NCBI GenBank assembly: GCA_034509425.1
Contig: JAVTVJ010001681.1
Coordinates: forward strand, 186,001 to 250,000
DNA: 64,000 nucleotides
Direction of reading: 5' to 3'
Source of the DNA: Eopsaltria australis
Lineage: Eukaryota > Chordata > Aves > Passeriformes > Petroicidae
The notes below the pieces were generated by a model, which searched no databases, was not told the DNA's origin, and was given only the letters and a program-made list of their open reading frames with translations. This document shows positions 51,791 to 64,000 of the stretch, one piece after another. Within the stretch, counting starts at the first letter, position 1. Each line of letters opens with the position of its first letter. The position numbers and the translations under genes are program-made.

Positions 51791-52334
51791 ATCCAGGAGA
51801 CTGAAAGGGAAGGGAAGAAAACTGACTCAATTAAAGAAGCAGCCCACCACACAGACAGGCTGTGCATTCTTAGGCATGGATAGCTGAAAACACTTTTCTC
51901 CTTTCAGAGTTTAAAATGATCAAAACAAACTACTTCAAAGAAAAAAAAGCCTGAAGAGCAGGTGAATTTCAGTCTTTAAAAAAAAAATGCTGTTCATTTC
52001 CCTGTTGGAGAGGCATGTATCTCCCCATTTGAAGCTTTCTCCTCTGTCATTCTTTCCTCTCATTTCCTTGATCCCCCTTGCTGTGTGCCCATGTGACACA
52101 CCACCGTTTGGTGAGAATCGAGAGAGATATTGGCAGTCTGGGAGCTGTTGTTCCTGCTTATGTATGCAAAGAACATAATTGCTAAGTACATCATCTGTTG
52201 TAATTTGCACATCCACACACAGAATAGATCAGGGCAATCTTCCCATAAGGATGCAGTGCCTTTTTTCCCTCTCTGCTTTTCTGGGCAGTAAAATATTAGG
52301 TCTTTTGGACATCATTGTGCCACAATGACAAATG

Positions 52335-52392
52335 AACAAATGCCCCAGGAGGTGATCCCTGCCCCAAAGGGCTTACACTCTCAATAGAGCTG
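52335..52392. repeat. Possible ancient interspersed repeat fragment
   Basis: 'aatgccccaggaggtgatcc' followed by 'ctgccccaaagggcttacac' resembles a block I recall from old vertebrate interspersed repeats ('ccctgccctcaaggagctta'-like). The match is short and the family cannot be settled by eye. Confidence 0.25.
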
Positions 52393-55300
52393 CAGAAAAC
52401 CAGGATGTGAAGCAGTATTTCTGTTACTCTCTTGCTTCACACACAAGTTTGAAATTACTTGAGAAATAATTTAGGTAGGTCTGCAGCAGGTGTGAGAAGT
52501 TAGGAATGCCAAACCCAGCATTAGAAAAGCACTCTGCAGTCACAAACACAACACGCAGGAGCTGTGTTGCTCCCAAAGATTATCTAAGCAAGGGGCAACC
52601 ATGGAGCAGTCAGAGAATACTGATTTGGAACGCAAAAATAGCAGCTGAAAAGAAAAACTAGCAGCTGGGTAATAATAATAGGGCTAAATATTGGAAAAAA
52701 ATGCAAAGAAATCTAGCGAGAATATCAGAGGGTTTTCCAGTTGGCTTTCCCCATCAATTGTGTTGATTCTCACTATCATGGCCATTTGACTTCACATGAT
52801 CTTCTGCAGCAGAAGCCAAGCCACTATGCTCCTTAAAACCTTAAGATGCAGGTCAGACAAAGCCCTCACTGGAAAGTGCAAACTGCACATGCATATTAGA
52901 CACCTCAGAAACCAGCCTTGTGCTCCCTAATGTCGGGGAAGGCAGCTTGTTGCTGTTCAATCTGACTCCCCTAAGTAAATATGCAGCTCATAGTGTGTCT
53001 TGAATTCCTTGAATTTCTCTACCAAGCTGTACTTCTTGCAGAAAATTCCCCAATTACCATTTAGGACCTTCAGCAATAGAATCTCACTCTCCAAAGACTC
53101 TTTTCAGTCTGTGGCAGACCCTACAGATGCTTATATTGAGATCCTTTACTCATTGGATTCCAACCATGTTGTCTCAAGGAGCCTCATCTCCTTCCCTGGT
53201 GCCTGGAGTGCTATGCCTCCTTTTAAGTAGAGATTAAGAAGAGAAAATTTCCCCTCAGACAGTGGTCTTTAAAACACTAGTGCACCTCGTATGAGCACAT
53301 GGAGGGCCCACTGAGCCTTCATCCATGTTGGAATGCCAGTTCCTTCCCAACCTAGCTCTTCAGCTTAGTGGAGCAGGGAGCTGCACAATTGGATGGTACT
53401 TTTGTGCAGCAGCACCAGAAATGTGGGAGCTGGGAGCCACCAGTGAGCACCAGCCATTTTCCACACATTTGCTTTCAGGTTATGCTTTACATGTGCATGC
53501 CAAGTGCTCTTTTCCTCCAGCTGCACCACAGGGACGAGGTCTCCAGGCAGAGCCACAGCCACTAGAGGGCATTTGAAGGACATCAGATAAGTGGGTAGCA
53601 GGTGTCTGGCCTGGGATGAGCCAGCCGTGCCAGACTGTCCCACTGTGCCAAGCTGTGGCATGCAGCAAGAAGTCTTATCTCAGTGCCTTTCTCATTCTGC
53701 CTTTCTGCAGTTGCCCCTGGGCACTCTTGAGTTAGTGGTTTGCAGAAAGCGTGGCATAGGTTCTTTCCATGGATGAACTCCTGCAAATGGGCAGCAGCTG
53801 AGGTGGAGCAATGCTGCTAAATTGACCACTGTATAACTACCCCTCCCTTGACTGCATCCTTCAAAATAGCCATACATGTAGATATCGGACATAGCTTTGT
53901 TCACCAGCCTCCTCATTTAATTTTTCTTGGCATTAAGTCAGAAGTCCATGATTTTCTTACCTTTTGCCATCAACTCTCTCTTAATGGAGACAGCTGTTCT
54001 CAAAGGCCAAACTTTAACAAAAGTATACACCTACACTTCATACCAACCTCTTTCAAGTCCATTTCAGTAGACTGAAGAATTGAATGTGGCCTTCTGTATT
54101 CCACATGAAGGCCAGGACCTTCTAAACAAAATGTTTGCAGTGACTTCATCACCATGTAACTGTTTCCCATCCAAAGGGAATGCCTGACACAGACCATATG
54201 AATCCTTTCAGTCAAGCTTAAACAACTCCTCCAGGGATCCTCTTTACTTCCTCTTTTTAAATTTTTTTTAGGAGGTCAACAATACAGAAACAGCATGGCA
54301 ATACATGCACTTGTACAGTGACTTTCTGCACAGATGAGTTCCCATGAGAAAAGTTGGCATTGAAGAGATCCAGGCTGGTGTTTCTGGCAGCTGCTTCATG
54401 TGTTGAAGAAAAGGGATAGGACAAGGGTGAGCTTCCACTTGCAGTGGGCCAAGAAATATCAGAATGAATTTGCTTTGGTCTGTCCTTGTCTATTGTCAGG
54501 GTTTTTTTCTAGTCTAAGAATGATCAAGTACCGCCTCAGCTATCTCCACAACAAATTTCTTGGCAAAACTTCAGATGCTCAGGAGTGGCCCTCTGAAAAC
54601 AATCAGGAGTGTTGCAGAGTTGAGACGGAAGACCTGATGTTTTCCATAGACTTGAGAGAAAGGAAGTCAAGCCAGCATCGAGTAAGACAGGTAAAACTCT
54701 ACAACAGCAAAAAGTGAAACAGTGTCTATCCCTCAAACATTCTCAGGTGGACTTACGGAGGGGATTGGGAGCCCTTTGGGCACAGGTCCAGAGACTCAAC
54801 CCCTATAACTGGCACAGCAGCACAACACCATGACTCATCACTATGTGCCAGAATGCAGCTACCGTGGAGGGGCAGTGGGAGTCATAGGCTGGATTTAGCT
54901 CAGGACACGCCTGTTTGCAGTGGAATGAGCACCTGTCTGCTCTTGGAAGCAATCCTGATGGACACGTGAGATAGCAGTAGTGCTCTTGTGCTTCTCATTG
55001 GGGTTGCTACACCACCCTTCTTGGGTGAGCACATCAAGCCTTAGGGTCACGAGAGGCACTTCTACACAAAGTCATGCCTTAAATCCTAGCAATAGCTCAC
55101 AAAGAAGGGCAGGGATTATTTTTATGCCAGTGGTAGGGACAAAAGATGTTTCTTGGGGCACAGTAACAGACCTATAGGTAGAGCTCAAGAACCTTGATGA
55201 TATTCTGAGTCCAGCATCCAGCTTTTTTACATAACAAGTCAGGTTTTACAGGCATTGAGTTACCTGTCTCCATTCATTAAGACCCAGCAAACCACAAACT

Positions 55301-55770
55301 GAGATAATTGGTATATTTTTCCCTTAAGAAACGAATTAGAAAACACACTTGTACTGGGAATTGTGAATGATACATTCTGCCTGAAGGAAAACAAATTATC
55401 ACTCCAGCAGGAAAACTCACATCCCCAGGGTTCTGAAAGCAGCTCATGTTGACTCTCTTGTTTTAGTCTGCTGGGGATTTGAGAGGAACGATTTGAGGCA
55501 GGACCAATGGGGAAAATTATCTCCATGTGTTCTCTTTCTCTTTTACATTACTGTAAATGACTGACAGGTGATGAACAGGCTTCCTCAAAGTCATTATGGT
55601 AAATGCAGGTTACATTTCATACACAACAGACAGTTGCTGCAAATCTTGACTGGTACATTTTTTAATGATATACTGGTTTCAGGGTGGCCATAGATGCCAT
55701 TGCTGTTCAATAAGTAACAGATTATATATTTTTCCTCCTATAGCATGAGGTACAGTCTGAAAGGAGAACT

Positions 55771-55810
55771 GAACTAAATAAAATAAATAAAAACAAATAA
55801 ACTAAATAAA
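55771..55810. repeat. (AAATA)-like low-complexity tract
   Basis: The run consists of 'actaaataaaataaataaaa' and related units. The several AATAAA matches inside it come from the simple repeat and are not evidence of a transcript end. Confidence 0.85.
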
Positions 55811-58464
55811 GTTCCCAAAGTAAACAGAAGGCACTATAGTTACACAGTTAAAACTCCCTACAGCTCGTAGTTTCAGGATGGCTTTGTCATCTTAGGTTAC
55901 TTTGGTGGCACACAGGCGGGAGAAGAGCAGTGTGATACCATAATCCTGCCTACCACAAGAATGTGGTATTTTCCTTGGACTGCTATGCAAATTCTGGAAT
56001 CCACCTTTGAAAGCCATCTGATCCAGATCTTGCACAAATTTGGGCTATTGCAAGGATACTCCAGAGGTTGAGGAGAGGTTGTCTGAGGAGACAGTTCACA
56101 TATGTCCGTCTTAGACACCAAGAAAGAACATGAGCTTCACAGATCACATTTCAACAGTGACTTTACCAGTTGTCAAGGCTGCACAAGTACTGGATTTTGA
56201 AGTTGAAATTAGGTGTGGAACCCTAAAATACCATTTTTATGGAATCTCGGCTTCTGGCATGTGGGTCTTACCCTGGTGCTGTGGTGTGGACAACACTGCC
56301 ATGTCCTGGTGAAGTGTGAACAGGTTATTTCTGCAACATCAGAGAGGAAAGAAACAAAGCAAAAACATAATTTAAGTATCAGGTGCAAAGAAATCCTGTA
56401 TTTAAAAAGTATGTTTGTTCTCTTAGTACAAGTGGGAAAATCTGGGGTACAGAACATTCAAGCAAAAACAGTGCAAGATTAAGTTCTGCAGGAATGGATT
56501 TTGTGTATCAGATCTTAGTCTTCTGCATAAATTGAATAAATTGTCATTATTGCAGTGGAGTTATGGCAACATAAATCTACTGGATGTATAGAAATTATAA
56601 TTCTTAGGAATACATCAGGATTACATCAGGACAAATTAAATTTGAAGGTGAACTTTGGTCAGACAGTAAATACAAAATAGCCATATTGTACACAGACTTC
56701 TGAATAAACACACAGAAGCTTAAGCAATTTCTTAAGAGAGACAAAACATCTTGCTGACCTGTATTTGCAGGGAGGGCTTCTACCATGTAGGCTTTGAGAA
56801 TCAAAATGTAACGGACTTTGTGATCTTCCCATTTGAAACATGGAGAGGTGCTTATGTTTGCTGACAAAATATCTAGCTTCCTACGTGTAGATGCATTATC
56901 TACTTGTAGATTTTAAAACATATGTGAAGCAGCTGTGACTATGTAGGGCTAATGCTGCCTCAAACCCCTCAGCCTTTTCCCCTCTCCTCATTCAGACAGG
57001 AAGAGCTGTGCTCTACTTTTTGTGCAGCCAAGGGTCTCTCAGGAGACACCTCTTGTAGAGTAAGGAGTGTGTCTCAAGAAGGCACAAAAGCATGAAGTGT
57101 AGAGAAGCTACTGACTTTGATGGGCTTCCTTTTGTTTCCTCCTCCTAATCCTATCTTTCAAACTAGTATTTGGAGTGGGTAAACAACTTTATGTGGGGAT
57201 TTTTGTGCCTTTTAAAAAGAGACTTAGCGATACACAATAATGTTTTTGGCTGGGCAATGGGACAAGGTCTCAATTACACTTTGACCACCACATATTTTCA
57301 GTATTGTAATCACAGGAATCTTTCTGTGAAGGATAAATTGCAGACCGAGTAGCTTACTGAGAAGAGCACTGTTTTTCTATAACTCCCTCATACAAACAAA
57401 TAATAGTTAATAACATTAATTAAGCAGATTCTAGTGCAGCTGGCCAAGGAAAGTATTTGTCTTACACTGAACACCTTCTGTTGCACTCTGCAAACACAAG
57501 CTGCTAGAGTGACCTCAGCACTTCTTTTGCTTTTGTTCAAAGTCGCCGAGATGTTTATTATTCAGTTTCCTCCCTATCTCAGCAGTAAATACCTACGTGG
57601 CACAGGCCTGTAAATCTGCCATTCAAGCAGCAAAAACAACAACATGCCAATCCAATAAATGACTCCCTCACAATGTTTTCATTATTCAAAGAAGACTTTT
57701 TTCTGTGTTCTGTCCAAGAACACCATCCTGCAAAGTTTGCTTTATAATAAACAAGGGAGGTCCAGCAGAGATGGGCAGCAGATCAGAGGAAAAAGAATGT
57801 CATGTAGACTAAAGCAGGGTGAAAAAGAAAAGAAAGTGTAATTATTGTTGAGCATGTTCTTAAATTACCCAGTGATTCTGTTAAATTCACTTTCCTACAC
57901 AGATCACATTTTTTTTGAAGGGGCCTTTTGTGGCTGTATTAGTTAATATCTGGATATGCAGAAGTGCTGTAAATGGTTTCCTATTCTTTCCAGCCTTCTG
58001 AGTAAAAAAATGAATTATTTTGTTGCATTTTTTGCTGCTGATCCACTAGTAAACAACCAACAGGCAGTTGAAGCAAATTCTTCGTGGGCAAACCATGAAT
58101 TTATATATGGCTATAAAGTGTATTTCAAAACCTTACAAACAAAACAATCTATCAGAATGTAAACTAGTGCATTCATCATTTACAAACTGAAGAAAAGACT
58201 GCTTCAAACTCACTGGGTAGTCTGCTCATTATAATTTGTTCAACTTCAAAGTATGTGATAAAGTAGTGAGGAAAACAATTTTGAAATGCCTCTCAATGCC
58301 TCATTTATACATCTGCTGATTAATAAATGCAGAAGAAAAATGGTGTTAAAAAATAATTTTGTTTCACTATTGCTACTTTGCTTTTGAGAGCTAGCATAGA
58401 TGTGATCAGCATTTTTCTTTCCCTATAAAGGTAGATTTTTGACATTTCTTTAGGGATAAAGATA

Positions 58465-58660
58465 AAACACCTGCAAACACAAAAACCCCAAGAAACCCAA
58501 CCCAACCCAAACAAAAAAACCCACAACAGCCCCCCACAAAACACAACAAAACACCTCCACAACACCAAAACCAAATAGGCCTCCCCCCAAAAGCCAACAC
58601 ACACATATAAAAAAAACTAAACAAAAAAAACTAAAAAGGCAAAGAAAAAGCCAAGAAATC
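58465..58660. repeat. AC-rich strand-asymmetric tract
   Basis: The plus strand is nearly all A and C for almost 200 bases, including 'cccaacccaacccaaac' (58497-58513) and later A-rich units with few T or G. It is the complement of the GT-rich tract type seen at 51655 and 9283. The Phe/Gly/Cys-rich minus-strand frames (58320-58662) are its translation and not proteins. It may be a decayed retroposon tail or simple sequence. Confidence 0.88.
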
Positions 58661-61600
58661 AAAAGCTACAATCAGATTGGCTCAAACATTTTATGTCCTT
58701 AAGGACTTAATTGTCTTCCATATCTCTGGGCTCAGCCTGTTGCACAGGCATCCATGCATTTTTCTCCTTCTGAATAAAAGCCATTTTCAGTTGTGGCAGG
58801 ATGTTATATAAACAGTTTTCTACATAACTCAGGAAAAATAAGAGGAGAAAGAGGAGAAAACAACCAGGATGATTTTATCTGTTTGCTGGATTTCTGTGTA
58901 TAGATGGCTAGATTTTAAAAACTGAGACACTTGCTTCAGTAGCTATGTTTTAGAGCTAGTGCCAGGAAAGGAATAAAAGTGGTGAGACAGAGAAATGGAG
59001 AGAAGGTCAGAGCCACTCCTTTTCAGTGGAAGAATGTCGAAAGAGAACAAAAGGGGAGGATGAGCAGAGAAGAGCTATGTGAGCCTCAGAACAAGAGGAA
59101 ATGGCAGAAGTCTTGAAAACAAGAAAAACAGAATTCAACCCTTTCTGCAGGGAAAATAATGTTAAAAGGCACAATCAGCTGAAGATGCTGAAACCTAGGG
59201 GTCTTGAGAGAAGGTTCTGTGTTGGAAGCATAAGAAGAGGGGGAAAATAAGAGGGAAAAAGTCTCAAACCCAAGGAAAGCCAAAGCACTGCAGGAAGACA
59301 GAAGGAGGAGGTCAGCTCTGTCTCTCTTCTGCATGGAAAGGGCTTGAAGCCCATGTGCATCTGCACAAGGAGAAGGACAGAGCAGTGCACAGTGTGACTG
59401 CACTGTGGCTCACAGAAAAGAGCAGTTTCCACAAGAAAGAGAAAAAGACACACACCAGAGTGATTTAGCACCAGCTGTGCTTACTATATTTTTAATGGGT
59501 TTTTCCCTTGTGTTGTACAAACAAGCCTAATTTTGAACAGGATGTTGTCCTTTCATTGCTTTCCCTGTAGCTGATGCTCTTGTCAGCATCTCCTGCCCTA
59601 AAATACAGACCACATTGTAATGATGTTGCAGTGCACTAACTTTCAGGGACAGCGGGAAGAACATCCCTTTAAGAACTGTGGGGCCTCTACTGCAAAAGTA
59701 GGAATAAAAGCCTTCCAAAAGGAATGGCATGGCTGCTCCTTATTAAAGGTGTTTAGTATATTTTGTCAACAAACACTTGCAAAATCACTAAGTAATCCAG
59801 GGACAAAGCACAAGGCCCAAGGAACAATGGGAAGCCAGTGGTGACTGCTTTTTTCTAGCTTCAAACTACCTAGTTGATTGCAGCATGGTAATAATAGTGC
59901 TTTGCAGGCAGCTGTGCTCCTTCGAAATGCACTGTGTGGGAACAAGGGAAAATTAAGGAACAAAGAGCTGGTGCCCAGCTTCCTCTCCAGCAGCACATGG
60001 CCCCAGAGAGAGGCAATGCTGCCCAAAGCAGTAATAAGTACCATCTCCATTTTCTTTATTGCAGTCTGGAAGATCAATTCTAAGAAAAACAAAAAATGGC
60101 AGATTTTTAAAAGTCTGAATCCCAGCTGTATCAAAATATCCTAACAAAGTCACAGAAACATCTTACTCCTGTCTATTTTGTCTCTAACTATTATAAACTC
60201 CACTACTCTGCTATGTCACAGGACTTAGATTTCTGCAGACCTGATTTAAGAGCTATCTGTGGAAAGATTATCTAAGATGTCTGTTTCAGATACCTGGAAA
60301 ACTTTGAGACACCTTTATGGCAGAGAGCTGTAATTATCTAATACACCAGGAATATGATTCAAATACACACCTATTGCAGAAGCAGTGCCAAAAAAACCCA
60401 CAACAAACTGTGCAAGTCTTTTCATTTCTGTAACTGCTGAAAACTGGGGGGTCCAGTAACCTTGCCAAGGTGTTAGCCATCAGGAACTTCATTCAGCATG
60501 CTATGTGTCTGTTCCCCACAGCCTTGCACTACAAAGGAGGTCAGGACAGGGATTCCTTCAGGCATGTGGTGGAGCTGTGTGCATCAAAGACAATACTTAA
60601 AATGTAGCTTGAAGCAAGAGTAAAATGTGGTGTCTTTAGAGCAGTGTTACTTCACAGAAATACTGCCTTGCCTAACTACTCTTGCTGAATAGCCAGCCAA
60701 CCCACCACAAAATAGGAGAAGGGGGGGTTGGGCTAACACAAAACAAGCATGGATTTGCCCTCTGAGGCTATCCCGGCCAGCCAGGCTGAGGGAGCACAGC
60801 ACCACAGGCAGAGGGGACAAGAACAACCTCAGTCAAGTGGGCAGCCTGAGTCACACCAGGTGAGTTCTGTCGAGGGCCTGGTGCTCTTTATGAAGCCTTA
60901 AGTCAACAGCCCAGGAATGCACTTTCTCACAAAATGTGTAAGCCTCTGTGTATTCCCTGAGGACCTCAGAAAGAGGACATGACTTCTGGTGCCAGTGCCA
61001 TTCATTTAGCTGTCTGTCCCAGACCAAGGTAGGTGAGAATTTTTTCAGACAGTTATGATGATCCTCACCATCGCTCAGTGAAACATGATTAAAATCCTGC
61101 TGTCCTATTAGCTCTTTTTTGACTTAGCCTTTTCTCAAGAAGATGTCTAAACACTAAGCAAAATGGACTTCAGGATCTATCTCACATAATTTCTTTTCTC
61201 CCATCACAACAGGAGAGAATGTTTTGTTCTGCTCTAAGAATCAGAAAAAGATTTGTAAAGTACATCCACAGAAGAAGTTTCCTCTGGAACCTTCATTTCC
61301 TGGCTGCAGTACGCCTGTCACATTTCTACTGATTCATTGTTCAGCTTCAGGAAACAAAACAGCTCTCGGGCCCTCTGCTGAAGTTTGCTATCTTTGTATC
61401 ATTGCCTGTGATAAAATCCTAACTGCACTGTCTTGGATAGTCACTGAATTCTTGTTAAACAAGAGGGAATGCTTGATGCATAAATTATCCTGTTCTTAAT
61501 TTTGCATGTCATATCATTTTAGAGCATTTAGAAAAGCTGGACTTAGCCAGTATTTATCCTCGCAGATGTGGCAGTTTCAGCAGCAGTGACTTGCTTGCTA

Positions 61601-64000
61601 TGGATACGAAACTGAGTTTCCATTGTAAGCAATGCCCGCAGTGTCTCAGGGACAACAGAAAACTTTAAGGCATAAACTCTCTCACCAAGCAGCATTCACC
61701 TTTCTGCAGAGAGCAGGCTTGTACATCAAGTTCTGCTCAAATCCCTGCACTGACCATAAACACTGTGAACAGACTCCAGCTCTCCAGTCCACAAGCAAAG
61801 CCAAGGGACACGATTGTCACCCAATTACTCAGCAGTCACACAGTTTGCTGCTTCCAAACATATCTTTCCCTCTACTCTGACCTCATCTGGTTTTGCAGGC
61901 TCCCAAAGCAATGCACCAGGAGAGAGAATGTTTTTCAAATCTGCTTGCAGCAGTGGGCGGTGCCTCCAACACCAACCAGGGCACTTCAGTGTATTGAACT
62001 GGAGACAGCTGCAGCAGGCATGAGCAGGCTCAAACCTTGGTGAGTTTTAGGTCAGCTGCAAGATTGCAGGCAGTTCTGCCCACTGCAGAAGAACAACCCT
62101 CCCCTCAGGCCAGGATAGGAAGCCTTCACTTCACCTTAGCTAACCTTGACAAATGCTCACTATCATGTATTCTCATATAAATTCCTGCTGGAGACAGGCA
62201 GTTGACTTCAGTTCCTGAAACAAAATCTATCCAGATAGAGCCGTACTTTAAAGGAAGTTTAAAAAAACCCTGTTAAATAGTCTTGTTCTGTTTTCTGCAA
62301 ACAGCAGAAACTCCCTCATTAGCTAAAGGATATCACATTAAATAGAGAACAGATGCTGTAAATAATCACACTTTTTCATAGGTATACTAACAAAAGGCAC
62401 TAGTCTCATAGTTGCTCTAGCATCTGTGTTATATGTTGTACTGTGAAACAATCCACTTACTCCTCATCTGTCTGTAGTGAAAGTACTTTTTAGAAGGTAA
62501 TGAACCATTCATTCAAGATTTGATGATTGAAGATGCCCCTGGACATATTCAAGACAAAACAGAGCCAAATAATCTCTTGAGGGAAGAGAACCAGGCTCTG
62601 TGTGTAAACAAAATTCTCCTCACAAGAAAACATGATGATCACCATGACAGATTTGCTACCTTAAATGGACAATGAGACTTGGTCAGGGCATGCAAGCTTA
62701 AAGGAAATAGAGTGAGGCATGTGCTTCAGAGTTCTGCAGTTTACTTCAAGTCATTAAACAATTTCCCTCTCATCCTCATTTTCATCCTCTTTCCAGATAA
62801 AGGCCACATCTCCAGATTTAGTAGCAACTGACCATTGAAGAATTCCAGAAAAAGGATCATGCCTGAAAATGACCATTTCATTACTTGTAAACTGAAGCAG
62901 CTGAGAAATGCTTTGAGAAAGGACGTCCCAAGGTTAAAAAGAAGGAAGTGGTTCTTCACTGCTGTTGTGTCTTACATCTCTCCCATGATTAAACTTGCAA
63001 TATCTGGTCTCTCTGCCTCTCTGTGACTGCTTCCATCTGTGCAATTGTGTTGGGGTCACTACTCTGAAATCTGCAGCTGTCCTCAACCTTTCCTTTGCAC
63101 ATTCATTTGTCACACCAACAGTTTTCCACCTGAAGGGTCTGTTGGCAGCAGGAGAGTCTCTGCGAGAGTATTTGAACACCTGCCCTAAACCAGCCATTTC
63201 TGAATTTAGCTGGGGAAAAGCCACTAACTGGTAATTCCTCCTCTCTATTAATCAGTCATGGGGACTTACAATGCCCCAGCATATGTTTCCCAAAACATTG
63301 TTTTTCATCTAACAAGATAGGCATCTAAATCTAGCTCCTGGTCTGAACAGTACTTAAGAAAACAGCTCTGTTACAGAAGTCTGCTCTGAAGACTGAGATG
63401 TCCAAGTTCCTACAGCACAGATACCCCCATGGCTATTAACCCCTGCTTCAGACTGCCCTGGGAGAGCCAGTCCATGACCATACAAGTTACAGAAGTGTCA
63501 GCCAAGGGTAAAGATATCCTTGAAGTCTGGATCTTAACAGTGATACCACTCAGCTTCCTTTGAAACAGAGTCCTGTTAAAAGTGTTGAGTAATTTTATCC
63601 ACAACAGAAAAGCCATGCTTCTGCAGCCATGAAGAGGATATAAATATATAAATGGGACAGGGAAAAAGATAAATCTATTGTTTTTACCTGACAGGCAAAG
63701 TTGATCTGGGCTGGATGCCCGGTGCCCACCATACTGCTCTAGCACTGTCTTCATCAGCTGGGCATGGAAGGGGGACAAAATAAAATAGAAAACAACTCAT
63801 AGGCCAAGGTAAGACAGTTAACTAAGGCAAAAGTAAAATGGTGCTTACTCAAGCAAAGTTAAAAAGACAATGATTTTATTCGGTACTTCCCATCAACACT
63901 GGACCATTTCCCAGGAGCAGGGCTGCAGCACACATCACAGTTGCTCTGGAAGGCAAACACTGTAAATAACCGATGCTCTCCCTTCCTCCTCTTTACTCAG
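58661..64000. other. Unique DNA to the right edge
   Basis: No gene or interspersed repeat is recognised. Frames of up to 122 codons (59766-60134, 63410-63778, both minus) overlap frames on the other strand and have no domain. The stretch 60720-60880 is less AT-rich and contains 'caccaggtgagttctgtc', a good splice-donor match, but no coding frame supports an exon. Confidence 0.5.

Larger units (their letters stand above)
51791..58464. other. Unique DNA, no gene recognised
   Basis: Short frames of 60-105 codons occur on both strands (51935-52216, 53325-53786, 54400-54717, 56209-56482) without domains. The 52335-52392 stretch may be an ancient repeat. A T/A-rich (AAATA)-like patch is at 55771-55810. 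Confidence 0.5.

Noticed and set aside
58320..58662. Minus-strand frames rich in Phe, Gly, Cys and Val that look like membrane proteins
   Set aside because: They are translations of an AC-rich simple tract; the hydrophobicity follows from the GT bias of the coding strand.
60720..60880. Less AT-rich patch with a good splice-donor match, considered as a first exon or promoter
   Set aside because: No CpG-island character, no coding frame and no paired acceptor were seen.

Overview
The window looks like nuclear DNA from a bird. It contains many degraded CR1 LINE copies, several with the typical avian CR1 3' end (an ATTCTATG-like octamer tail or the 'gttggaagggacc' block). It also has LTRs of a type I recognise from avian endogenous retroviruses, plus GT- and AC-rich simple tracts and microsatellites. 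The sequence is AT-rich. Every open frame is short (170 codons at most), and none carries a domain I recognise except fragments of CR1 ORF2. I find no supportable protein-coding gene, RNA gene, operon or CRISPR array. The stretch is best read as intergenic or deep-intronic DNA.

Layout. 0.06-0.8 kb is a plus-strand CR1 copy, possibly continuing past the left edge. 4.16-4.82 kb is a plus-strand CR1 3' end. 4.8-16.6 kb is repeat-poor unique DNA with homopolymer and GT-rich patches. 16.66-21.56 kb holds three minus-strand CR1 copies; the first keeps an endonuclease remnant, a linker and the reverse-transcriptase C-terminal region around a large internal deletion. 22.74-25.64 kb holds three LTRs in one orientation: two collinear members of one family, then one of another type. 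25.6-45.7 kb is mostly unique DNA with a (CA)n tract, a short CR1 scrap, a (TG)n tract and a perfect (GGGAT)16 array. 45.7-46.07 kb is a plus-strand CR1 3' end. 46-64 kb is unique DNA with a GT-rich tract containing a G12 run at 51.7 kb and an AC-rich tract at 58.5 kb.

The repeats have no joint function here; they are independent insertions of different age. No undescribed system is evident. The points most worth a second look are the LTR cluster, the mosaic long CR1, the G-quadruplex-capable pentanucleotide array, and two segments flanked by good splice-site matches (28.3 kb and 41.2 kb) that could be exons of an unrecognised transcript. Repeat family names come from sequence recall; no database search was run.
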